Source: Methylosinus sp. PW1 (GTDB taxonomy: Bacteria; Pseudomonadota; Alphaproteobacteria; Rhizobiales; Beijerinckiaceae). Taken from it: a DNA stretch of 64,000 nt. Where the stretch lies: NCBI RefSeq assembly GCF_000745215.1, contig NZ_JQNK01000008.1, forward strand, positions 711,001 to 775,000. The letters run 5' to 3'. The notes beneath the pieces were generated by a model, which made no database searches, was not told the origin of the DNA, and worked only from the letters and a program-made list of their open reading frames with translations. Below are positions 16,874-24,703 of this stretch, piece after piece; the first letter of the stretch is position 1, and the number at the start of each line of letters is the position of its first letter. The translations under genes were made by a program, and so were the position numbers.

Positions 16874-18828
16874 GCGGGCTGCGCAATCTTCGCGACGACG
16901 GCGACATTTTTGACGCGGCCGATGATGACGCCGACGAGGCGTCGGCGAATAGGGCTGGCGGCGTTGCCGATGCGCTTGCATGGGAATGTCTGCGGGCGGC
17001 GCTGCCGTCCGACCTGCGCCGGCGCATCCGACGCGGAGACCCGGTCGCCGTCATTGTCCAGGCGCCCGGCGCCGAATGGTGCGGCCCGCTGACGCGCGCG
17101 CTGCGGCGCGACTCGGCGCGAGTCCTTTGTGTGTCGCGCGACGGCTCCTCCCGTCGCGAGCACGACCCGACGAGAGGCAATGACGAAGTGGCCTGGGGGC
17201 TCGCCGGTGGGCGGCCCGTCATCGGCGTCTCGCAGGATCCGCAATCGCTCCTGCCGTCCGCGCTTTTATCAGCGGCGGACGCGCGCATTTCCGTCGCGCC
17301 GCCCGACGCGGACATTCTCCGCCGGCTCCTGAGGAAGCACGCGCGCGGCAAGGCGCCGGCGGCGCTTCCCAACGGAACCGCGGCGGCGCTGACATTCGCC
17401 GAGACGGTCAGCGCTTTCCGCGCCGGCGCATCCGCACGCGATGTCGTCGCCAATCTCCTCCGCGCCGCGGAGTCGAAAAAAGCGAACGCCGGCGCCGTCG
17501 CCGCCGACGTTCCGCCGCTCGACTGCCTCCCCGCCGATCTCCGCCGGCTGGCGCAGGATATAGCCTCGGGCGTCTCCGATTATCGCGCCGGCCGCATCCG
17601 TTGGCGCGACGCGCCGGCGACCGCCGTGCTGCTCGCCGGCCCGCCCGGCGCCGGAAAGACGACTTTCGCCTCTGTCCTTGCTCGCGCTTTAGGGGCGCCG
17701 CTGGTCGCCGACTCATGTGGGAAAATGTTCGCGCGAAGCGGCGAGGCCGGCCATCTCGGCACGATCGCCCGCGCGGTGCAGGACTGCTTCGATGCGGCGC
17801 GCGCCGCCGCGGCTTCCTCGGGCCTTTGCATTCTGAGCATCGACGAATTTGATGCGGCCTGTCCGGACAGAGCGTCGATGGACCGCCGCGGGCGAGATTT
17901 TTGGGCGCCGCTCGTGACCCTCGTTCTGACTCTCCTCGAAAATCACGAGGGCGTGATCATCGTAGCCGCCTCGAATTGCGGCGACGCCATCGACGCCGCC
18001 GCCACCAGGCCCGGGCGGCTGCGACGCGTCGACGTCGGCCCGCCGGGCGCGGAATCGCTCATGCGCGTGCTGCGCTGGCGGCTCGGAGGCGCGCTTTCGA
18101 CTGTCGCCGATGCCGACCTTCTTGCTGCCCTTCGCCTCGCCGGCCCGGCCGCGACGCCCGCGCAGGCCGCCGACTGGGCGCGCGACCTGCTCCAGGCCGC
18201 CCGCGAGGCCGGGCGTGAGCCGGCCCTGGACGATTTGCTGCGCATCATCGCGCCGCCCGACGAACGCTCACCCGCGGATCGCCGAGTCGCCGCCATTCAT
18301 GAGGCGGGTCACTGCGTCGCCTATGGGGAGGCCGGAATGCAGATCGCATCGGCCTCGATCATCCCGCGCGGCGCATCGGGAGGGGAAACGCGCGCCGCCG
18401 GGCGACGACCCGCGTTCCCGACCAGGGCCGATCTCGACGTCGGCGTGATGATCCTGCTCGCAGGGCGGGCGGCAGAAAAAGCCATTCTCGGCGCGGCGTC
18501 GACCGGCGCGGTGGCGGATCTGGCCATGGCGACGCGCGCGCTCGCCGAGGGCCACGCCGCGCATGGGCTGGGGGCGACGCTGCTGCATCGAAGAGATGCG
18601 GCCGCATCTCTCGCCTATGACCGCGAGCTGCGCGACATCGTCGAGGCCGACCTCTCCCGTCTCTATGCGCAATCGCTCGCCCTGATGCGCAGGCGGCGCG
18701 CCGACGTCGAGCGGATCGCCGAGGCTCTGCTCGCGCGGAGATTTCTCACAGGCGAGGATATCGCGGCGCTCGTCACGGCCTCTGGAGGCCGCGGCCGTGG
18801 CCCGAAAACGCGCGGGAGGGATGCGTGA
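16870..18828 (+). CDS. Soluble FtsH-like AAA ATPase with M41 zinc peptidase
   Basis: 652-residue ATP-dependent protease homologue. Walker A GPPGAGKT is at 257-264, Walker B LSIDEFDA at 322-329, and an arginine-rich sensor block ATRPGRLRRVDVG follows. The zinc peptidase signature HEAGH is at 477-481, with a third-ligand candidate Asp in GAVADLAMAT. FtsH housekeeping proteins carry two N-terminal transmembrane helices; none is visible here. The first 230 residues are instead a charged, unrecognised domain. It is translationally coupled to the possible nuclease upstream. A cytoplasmic protease that activates or removes a partner toxin would fit; substrate unknown. Confidence 0.75.
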   Translation: MSGLRNLRDDGDIFDAADDDADEASANRAGGVADALAWECLRAALPSDLRRRIRRGDPVAVIVQAPGAEWCGPLTRALRRDSARVLCVSRDGSSRREHDPTRGNDEVAWGLAGGRPVIGVSQDPQSLLPSALLSAADARISVAPPDADILRRLLRKHARGKAPAALPNGTAAALTFAETVSAFRAGASARDVVANLLRAAESKKANAGAVAADVPPLDCLPADLRRLAQDIASGVSDYRAGRIRWRDAPATAVLLAGPPGAGKTTFASVLARALGAPLVADSCGKMFARSGEAGHLGTIARAVQDCFDAARAAAASSGLCILSIDEFDAACPDRASMDRRGRDFWAPLVTLVLTLLENHEGVIIVAASNCGDAIDAAATRPGRLRRVDVGPPGAESLMRVLRWRLGGALSTVADADLLAALRLAGPAATPAQAADWARDLLQAAREAGREPALDDLLRIIAPPDERSPADRRVAAIHEAGHCVAYGEAGMQIASASIIPRGASGGETRAAGRRPAFPTRADLDVGVMILLAGRAAEKAILGAASTGAVADLAMATRALAEGHAAHGLGATLLHRRDAAASLAYDRELRDIVEADLSRLYAQSLALMRRRRADVERIAEALLARRFLTGEDIAALVTASGGRGRGPKTRGRDA

Positions 18829-18974
18829 GCAAAGACGGCGACCTTCTCGACGACGTCGTCGCGCGCCTTTGGTAGGTGCGCGAGCGGCTCGGAACCGGCG
18901 TCTACCGCGCCGCCGCGAGGGCGGCCCTGCACGCTATTGCGGTCGCTGTCCTCGATGAGGCGAAAGGCGCGTAG
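18825..18974 (+). pseudogene. Small third ORF of the protease operon, split by an in-frame TAG
   Basis: GTG at 18825 overlaps the protease stop (GTGA). The frame reads SKDGDLLDDVVARLW, then TAG (18873-18875), then continues VRERLGTGVYRAAARAALHAI to a second stop TAG at 18972-18974. The continued part is helical and coherent, so the gene was probably about 48 residues and has a nonsense mutation, unless the amber codon is read through. Confidence 0.45.
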
Positions 18975-19254
18975 GTTTGGATCGGCTTTCCGGCGTGGTT
19001 TTGCGTTGGAATTCGGCGGGAGAAAAGCAACCATTCCCGCTAGTCTAATCATGACGCAAAGCCTGGTCGTTGCGATCCATCTGCTGCGGCCGGAAGGCAC
19101 CATAACCGCCCATATGCCGTGGGGTATGGCAGTCCGTGCCCAGTGCGGGATGGGCGATCCCTGTCCGCGATTTAAGCAAACGGCAACTTAAAGTCTCAAT
19201 TGCACAGTGCTGTTGCGGTATATATGTAGAACTTGCTCGTATAATAGCTAATTT
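18975..19254. other. Intergenic stretch at a composition boundary
   Basis: No credible gene in 280 bp. GC content falls sharply at about 19,190, marking the join between the GC-rich protease operon and the AT-rich cupin gene, as expected for separately acquired blocks. Confidence 0.5.
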
Positions 19255-20280
19255 TTATTCCTTTTTTACAATAACAATTGTGTCATCAATATCGGTTATT
19301 TGGTATGACATCCCTAATGGAATACGTAGGTGTTTGAATGGCGATGGCGATACGCTAATATCAGCGCGACGATTTTCATTTCTAATGGATGCTGTGAGAT
19401 GATTTCCTTTATTTCCAAGAAAAATTAAACACGTTTGCCTATCAGCGGTGGCTGATATAACGTCGTTTCTTTCAGCGCAATCGAAAATTTCTAAATTGTT
19501 TGGAGAGTTTAAAATTATAAATCCGCCACTATCTTCATCTTCTCCGCCTACTACGTAGTAGTTTCTGCCGAACCCTGCGCCAAAAGAGCCATGCACTAAT
19601 TCGAACTTCTCGATATGGGAAATTTTTGTATTTTTCATCAGACGAATAATTGCTGAATGTCCGTCTCTAAAATCAAACCGCTTAGTTAATGGGTATGTCT
19701 TGACAACGCCGTCCATGTTTTGAGCAATATTCTGCGCTGTAAGCTCATAAAATTTCGTTGACGCAGGCAGCTTATTGCACTGAATTCGTGGAATTTCTGA
19801 AGCAGAAACGCCTCGCGGGATATTAATAGTATCTGCGACAAGGTTCCACTCGCTCTTTCCTTCGAGCCATGCCGCCGGATCAGGCAGGTAGGTGCGATAG
19901 GCATTCATTGTGTAGATATCTTCAAGCCCTGCAAAAGTGTGGGCTACCCCCGGGGGAATGGAAAGAATGCGCCCGATATCCGGCTGGAATGTTGTCTCGA
20001 AAAATGTCCCCCACGAAGGAGAGTCGTCGCGGCAGTCAACGAAGTGCGCGCGGAAGCTCTTATCCCTTGGCCCGATAAACGTGAGGCGATCTTCGGTGCC
20101 ACGATGTATCCCGTAGTAGTCATATGAAAAATTTTTTTCATGTCCATGATAAACAACATTAACAGAGCGCTCGCCTTCATGTCGGATCGAGGCTGGTTTG
20201 TCGTCTTGCTGATTGAACGTATCATTGAACTCAATCTTCAGGCCAATGATACCCCCTAAGTCATAGGCTGCTTCTTTCAA
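19255..20280 (-). CDS. RmlC-like cupin protein (dTDP-sugar epimerase-like), low GC
   Basis: About 341 residues. The N-terminal half resembles dTDP-4-dehydrorhamnose 3,5-epimerases and related cupins: SFRAHFVDCRDDSPSWG then GRILSIPPGVAHTFAGLED, where the His after IPPGVA is the usual conserved position, and NAYRTYLPD. The C-terminal half (from about 190) may be a second cupin of unknown role. The start is uncertain: no ATG exists between the upstream stop and the body of the gene, and TTG at 20280 is the first usable codon. Strongly AT-rich, so recently acquired; possibly a surface-sugar gene rather than defence. Confidence 0.55.
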   Translation of the reverse strand: MKEAAYDLGGIIGLKIEFNDTFNQQDDKPASIRHEGERSVNVVYHGHEKNFSYDYYGIHRGTEDRLTFIGPRDKSFRAHFVDCRDDSPSWGTFFETTFQPDIGRILSIPPGVAHTFAGLEDIYTMNAYRTYLPDPAAWLEGKSEWNLVADTINIPRGVSASEIPRIQCNKLPASTKFYELTAQNIAQNMDGVVKTYPLTKRFDFRDGHSAIIRLMKNTKISHIEKFELVHGSFGAGFGRNYYVVGGEDEDSGGFIILNSPNNLEIFDCAERNDVISATADRQTCLIFLGNKGNHLTASIRNENRRADISVSPSPFKHLRIPLGMSYQITDIDDTIVIVKKE

Positions 20281-20305
20281 GATCTTACAGGCCTTCTTAA
20301 AGAAC

Positions 20306-20686
20306 TTATTCCGCTACAACTTCGGCTGTAAATCCACTCTTGCTAGCGTGCTCGACAAGGTCTTGGAGCGATGTATCCGGCATGGTGGCAAGAAGCTTGC
20401 CGATTTCACGACCAACACAAATCCAGCCGCCCCCGCTTAGAGCCGCGAAACGGCCGCTTTGTTCTGGCTTAACCTCTTTTTTCGAATGTAGATAATCGTA
20501 TACAAGTTTATAGATTTTTTCGTCCCTGGGCGGTGTTTTACCTGGAACTTCAAGCGGGGCGTTCAGGAGCTTCTCTTGCAACTCCGCAAGGGTGATAGGG
20601 CCTTCATACATCGCGGCGATTGCGTCGGAAATCTCGCTTATCTTTTCCGCAACAGTTTCCGAGATTTTTCTTTCTTTATCAGACAT
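20306..20686 (-). CDS. Unknown 126-residue protein upstream of cupin gene
   Basis: Not recognised. Helical N-terminus (SETVAEKISEISDAIAAM), then a region like a winged helix (ITLAELQEKLLNAPLEV, KIYKLVYDYLHSKKE) and a glycine turn GGGWICVGREIG. ATG 20686 with GGGAGAAG just upstream. 25 bp before the cupin gene, same strand and same low GC, so probably co-transcribed. A regulatory role is possible. Confidence 0.5.
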   Translation of the reverse strand: MSDKERKISETVAEKISEISDAIAAMYEGPITLAELQEKLLNAPLEVPGKTPPRDEKIYKLVYDYLHSKKEVKPEQSGRFAALSGGGWICVGREIGKLLATMPDTSLQDLVEHASKSGFTAEVVAE

Positions 20687-20947
20687 GGGCTTCTCCCAAC
20701 CGCTGAAATATGACTTTCAAGCATACCGTGACGGTATATGCGCCAGTTTCTTACAACGACGCCTTCTCGTCAATAGCGTCTCTGAAACGGCTGCGTAGAA
20801 ATGAAGGCTACGCGCCCTGTCGTACACGGGGCTCGTCCATCAGTTAATTGCCGCAAAAGGCTAGGCTCAGGACCTATTAATTTCAAGTGAGGCGTGATTC
20901 TCATGTCCTTTTTCAAGCCGTTTGACCACAAGTCGTCGTTCCGCGGC

Positions 20948-21199
20948 GGCGGTTGAAGGATGCAGGCTGCGCATCGCCGGAGACGGAGGCTTCGAGACGA
21001 CGGTTGATCAGACTCTGATGCGCGGATTGGGTACCGCAAGACCGCGTTTTCGTCTCGGGCCTGCCTCTGTCTCAAGCCGGGCGTCGATTTTGTCGGCCAC
21101 AGAATCACAGCGAGGGTTGCCCTACCGTGCCCCCGCCTCCGGCGATGCGCAGATATGTTGTCAGAACGCTTGTTCTCCCTTGTTCAGCCGCTCGGATTG
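20948..21199 (-). ncRNA. Candidate bridge-RNA region of the IS110/IS1111-type element
   Basis: About 250 bp of non-coding DNA between the recombinase stop and the element end; the 5' side has only about 60 bp. IS110-family recombinases are guided by a structured bridge RNA made from the long non-coding end, which in the IS1111 branch is the 3' side. The position fits; the RNA's loops were not modelled. Confidence 0.3.
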
Positions 21200-21415
21200 C
21201 TAGGCGACCGCGGTGATGGCGCTGTTCGTTGCGATCGCCCACACGAAGGCGACGAGTTCGCGCGCAATCGCGACACAGACGACGTTGATCGGTTTGCCCG
21301 CCTTGCTGAGCCGGCGATACCTGGCGCAAAGGCGCGCCTGGGCCTTCCAGGCGATCTCCTTGATGGCCTGCGGCAAGGCCTCGTTGCGCTTGAGGATATC
21401 CGCTCCCATCCGCGC
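21200..21415 (-). pseudogene. C-terminal part of IS110-type transposase, cut off by IS256
   Basis: Encodes ADILKRNEALPQAIKEIAW through AIARELVAFVWAIATNSAITAVA and stop. Joining it to 22713-23623 with one copy of the 8-bp duplication restores the frame exactly (RLPARMG-ADILKR), giving a product of about 372 residues. Confidence 0.85.
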
Positions 21416-22712
21416 GGGACTGTCAGGAATCTTGTGTGCGGGGCCATAGTAGAACCGCAGGAGGCGGGCTATGGCGATCAAGAAGGACACACTGGACCAA
21501 TTGCTGTCGGGACGCGATCCGAAGGAGGTTTTTTCCAAGGACGGCCTGTTCGACGAGCTGAAGAAGGCGCTGGCGGAACGGGTTCTGAACGCCGAAATGG
21601 ACGACCATCTCGAGAGCGAAGCGGCGGCGGGTAAGGCGAACCATCGCAACGGCTATTCGAAGAAGACCGTGCTGACCGAGACGTCGAAGATCGACATCAG
21701 AGTTCCGCGGGACCGGGAGGGGAGCTTCGATCCCAAGCTGATCGCGCGCTATCAGCGCCGCTTTCCCGGCTTCGACGAGAAAATCGTGTCGATGTATGCG
21801 CGCGGCATGACGGTGCGCGAGATCCAGGGCCATTTGCTCGAGCTCTACGGCCTGGAGGTCTCGCCCGATCTGATCTCGACGGTCACCGACGCCGTGCTGG
21901 AGACCGTCGCCGAATGGCAGAACCGGCCGCTCGAGGCGATGTATCCCTTGGTTTTCTTCGACGCCCTGCGCGTCAAAATCCGCGATGAGGGCCTGGTTCG
22001 CAACAAGGCCGTCTATGTCGCGCTCGGCGTCACGCCGGACGGAACCAAGGATATTCTGGGCCTTTGGATCGAGACCTCGGAGGGCGCCAAATTCTGGCTT
22101 CGGGTGATGAACGAGCTGAAGAACCGCGGCGTCGGCGACATACTGATCGCCGTTGTCGACGGCCTGAAGGGCTTTCCGGAGGCGATCAATGCGGTGTTTC
22201 CGCAGACGACCGTGCAGACCTGCATCGTGCATCTCATTCGAAACTCGATGGAATTCGCTTCATACAAGGACCGCAAGGCGATCGCCGGCGCGCTGAAGAC
22301 GATCTATCGCGCCCCGACCGCCGAGGCGGCTCGCGAAGCTCTGGAGGCCTTCGACGGCGGCCATTGGGGCAAGAAATATCCGTCGATCGCGCAGGGCTGG
22401 CGGCGCAATTGGGAGCAGGTCATCCCGTTTTTCGCCTTTCCGATCGCGGTGCGACGGATCATATACACGACGAACGCCATAGAATCCTTGAACGCGAAGC
22501 TGCGGCGCGCCGTGCGAACGAGAGGGCATTTTCCGACCGATGACGCGGCGATGAAGCTCCTCTATCTCGTCTTGCGCCAAGTCGCGGGAGAGTGGAAAAT
22601 GGCGCCTCGCGAATGGTGCGAGGCGAAAAATCAATTCGCCATCATGTTCGATGATCGCTTCGTCGCGGCGTGATGGGAACCCGGCCCCGCACACAAGATT
22701 CCTGACAGTCCC
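21416..22712 (+). mobile_element. Complete IS256-family element
   Basis: 1297 bp with terminal repeats GGGACTGTCAGGAATCTTG (from 21416) and the matching reverse complement ending CCTGACAGTCCC at 22712. Flanked by the 8-bp target duplication ATCCGCGC (21408-21415 and 22713-22720), the size expected for this family. Its fresh duplication and intact gene make it the youngest layer of the nest. Confidence 0.92.
21471..22673 (+). CDS. IS256-family transposase (mutator type), intact
   Basis: 400 residues, the normal family length. The DDE catalytic set is visible: Asp in VFFDALRVKIRDEG, Asp in AVVDGLKGFPEAINAVFP, and Glu in TNAIESLNAKLRRAV; the conserved CIVHLIRNS follows the second Asp. Begins MAIKKDTLDQLLSGRDP shortly inside the left repeat. 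Related remnant at 3430-3657. Confidence 0.92.
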   Translation: MAIKKDTLDQLLSGRDPKEVFSKDGLFDELKKALAERVLNAEMDDHLESEAAAGKANHRNGYSKKTVLTETSKIDIRVPRDREGSFDPKLIARYQRRFPGFDEKIVSMYARGMTVREIQGHLLELYGLEVSPDLISTVTDAVLETVAEWQNRPLEAMYPLVFFDALRVKIRDEGLVRNKAVYVALGVTPDGTKDILGLWIETSEGAKFWLRVMNELKNRGVGDILIAVVDGLKGFPEAINAVFPQTTVQTCIVHLIRNSMEFASYKDRKAIAGALKTIYRAPTAEAAREALEAFDGGHWGKKYPSIAQGWRRNWEQVIPFFAFPIAVRRIIYTTNAIESLNAKLRRAVRTRGHFPTDDAAMKLLYLVLRQVAGEWKMAPREWCEAKNQFAIMFDDRFVAA

Positions 22713-23623
22713 ATCCGCGCCGGCAGGCGGTAGGTCCAGGCGCTCTCCACCAACATGCGTCTCGCCCGTGTGTTGCCTGCCTTGGTGATCGCTCCGCGCG
22801 CCGTCTTGGCGCCGGAGGAACGTTCGGTCGGCGTCAGCCCGAGATAGGCCATGAGCTGGCGCGGATTGGCGAAGCGCTTGAAGTCGCCGATCTCAGCCAC
22901 GATAGTGATGGCCGCGATCGCAGCGATCCCGCGCAAGGCTTGAATCGCCGTGACCACCTTGGCGAGCGACCAGGAAGGCAGGAGTTCCTGCATCTGCTTG
23001 GCCAATCGATCACGGCGAGCTTTCGCCTCGTCCATCGCCTGCACCAGCTCCTCGAAGGCAATCTGTCGCGCCGGATGCTCGAATCGTTGCGCCGCGAGCC
23101 AAAATCGATGCTTCTTCGTCCAATGGTCGCCGTCGGCATAAATACGGCCGTGGCGCAGAAGGAAGCCCGACACTTGCTGACGCGCGCGCCGCAGCGCTTC
23201 TACTGCCGACTGCCGAGCGCGGCACAGATCGCGCATGGCTTCGTGAGCGTCGTCTGGAACCCAGACCGGCGTGAGTTCGCCCGAGCGGAACAAGGACGCT
23301 TGCGTCACCGCATCACGGCGATCGGTCTTCACCCTGTCGCCTGGTCGTGTCGGGATCAGGGAAGGCGCCACCACCACGCACTCGTGTCCAAGCAATGTGA
23401 GCTGCCGATACAACCCATAACCGCAAGGCCCGGCTTCATAGCAGAACGCCAACTTGCCGTGCTTCTTGGCGAGCCGATCGACCATCTTCGCCACGGTGTC
23501 CGGACGGTTCTGAATTTCGCCGACAAAGCGCGTCTCTCCGCGTCGGCCGCCATCCGCGAGCGCGATCGAAATCGTCTTCTTGTGCGTATCCATCGCCACA
23601 TAGGTCGTCGTAGACTGTTTCAT
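22713..23623 (-). pseudogene. N-terminal part of IS110-type transposase (DEDD recombinase), cut off by IS256
   Basis: Encodes the RuvC-like domain: YVAMDTHKKTISIALA (first Asp), CYEAGPCGYGLYRQL (Glu), VKTDRRDA (Asp pair), and the C-terminal GLTPTERSSGAKT region carrying the likely catalytic serine. Start ATG 23623 (MKQSTTTYVAM). The gene stops at the IS256 boundary after RLPARMG. Confidence 0.88.
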
Positions 23624-23745
23624 GGCTCGTTCCCCATGCATGAGGCTCTGACCGATTCGTCGGCCAATCCTCGTCTTTGCATGCCGCGGAACGAGCCACC
23701 CAAAAAAGGACATAGCGTCTCAAGGTCTCCGATATGGAGGCTTTG

Positions 23746-24506
23746 ATGGGTGATTTGTTTTTGCTGAGCGAAATGCAGATGGCGCGAATTTCCCCTCATT
23801 TTCCCTTGGCGCATGGCGTGCCGCGGGTGGACGACCGCCGTGTGGTCAGCGGGATCGTCTACGTCATCAAGAACGGCCTGCAATGGAAGGACGTTCCGAA
23901 GAAGTATGGACCGCCCAAGACGCTCTATAATCGCTTCATCCGCTGGAGCCGGCTCGGCGTCTTCGATCGTATCTTCGCCGCGCTCGCAGGAGAAGGGCCG
24001 AAACCGGAGCGGATCATGATCGACTCCACTCATTTGAAGGCGCATCGGACGGCGGCGAGCCTCCTAAAAAAGGGGCTCTTTCCCGCTGTATCGGCCGCAC
24101 GAAAGGCGGGCTGAACTCCAAGCTCCACGTCGTCTGCGACGGCGCCGGCAAGCCGCTCGTCATGATGCTGACCGAAGGGCAGATGAGCGATCACAAAGGC
24201 GCGAGGCTGATGCTCGACGCGCTGCCGCCGTCCTCGGCCCTGATCGCCGATCGCGGCTACGACAGCGACTGGTTTCGCCGAGCGCTCGCGGAGCGCGGGA
24301 CCGACCCCTGCATTCCACCGACGAAGAGCCGTAAGAAGCCTCTCGATTACGACAAGGGGCTCTACCGGCAACGTCACGAGATCGAGAACCTCTTCGCCAA
24401 GCTCAAAGACTGGCGGCGCATCGCCACCCGTTACGATCGATGCGCCCACGCCTTCTTCTCGGCCATATGCATCGCCGCCGCTGTCGCCTTCTATCTCAAT
24501 CAATGA
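23746..24506 (+). CDS. IS5-family transposase, two frames joined by -1 frameshift
   Basis: First frame 23746-24072 (MGDLFLLSEMQMARISPHF, with Asp in IMIDSTHLKAHR), second frame 24072-24506 (GRTKGGLNSKLHVVCDG, Asp in LIADRGYDSDWF, Glu in QRHEIENLFAKLKDWR). Together these carry the DDE set. The slip site A AAA AAG at 24066-24072 joins them as a product of 253 residues, the known strategy of the IS427 group. Without slippage the first frame ends at 24114. GGAGG lies 5 bases before ATG 23746. Confidence 0.85.
24066..24072 (+). promoter_or_regulatory. Programmed -1 frameshift heptamer A AAA AAG
   Basis: In the zero frame the codons are CTA AAA AAG GGG, so the heptamer is correctly phased for tandem -1 slippage. 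The second frame downstream carries the remaining catalytic residues. GC-rich sequence downstream could form a stimulatory structure; not modelled. Confidence 0.75.
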
Positions 24507-24703
24507 GTCCTGAGCCTAAGTGAAAGTCGAGCGCCAGTTTGGTCCGAAGTCGGGGGCTTCCGCGAACGTCGACTCCGGGTCAGGGACGTATGTATTCTAG
24601 CGCTCTTCGGGCTATGTCATTCCCGGAACCGAGCTTCGTTCAGGAGTGGATGGCGCGCGGCATAGACGAGGCGTTTCACCTTCGGGTTCGTCGTCTTCAT
24701 CGT

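Larger units (their letters stand above)
20903..23713 (-). mobile_element. IS110-family (IS1111-like) element inserted in the IS5, itself split by IS256
   Basis: Bounded by subterminal inverted blocks: ATGTCCTTTTT (20903-20913) with AAAAAAGGACAT (23702-23713), and TCGTTCCGCGGC (20936-20947) with GCCGCGGAACGA (23683-23694). Subterminal rather than terminal repeats mark the IS1111 branch. Without the IS256 it is about 1.5 kb, normal for the family. Exact ends are approximate because these elements make no simple target duplication. Confidence 0.65.
20862..24518 (+). mobile_element. IS5-family element (IS427-like), split by a nested IS110-type element
   Basis: Terminal repeats TAGGCTCAGGAC (20862-20873) and its reverse complement GTCCTGAGCCTA (24507-24518) bracket the nest; similarity continues inward (CTATTAATT versus TCATTGATT). 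The outer TA may be the target duplication. Removing the insert leaves about 846 bp, normal for this group. The transposase is intact at 23746-24506; only the leader before its gene is interrupted. Confidence 0.7.

Noticed and set aside
6503-18974. BREX or DISARM system
   Set aside because: No PglZ phosphatase, BrxC, DrmA or DrmB gene is present; the methyltransferase and helicase are of type III kind.
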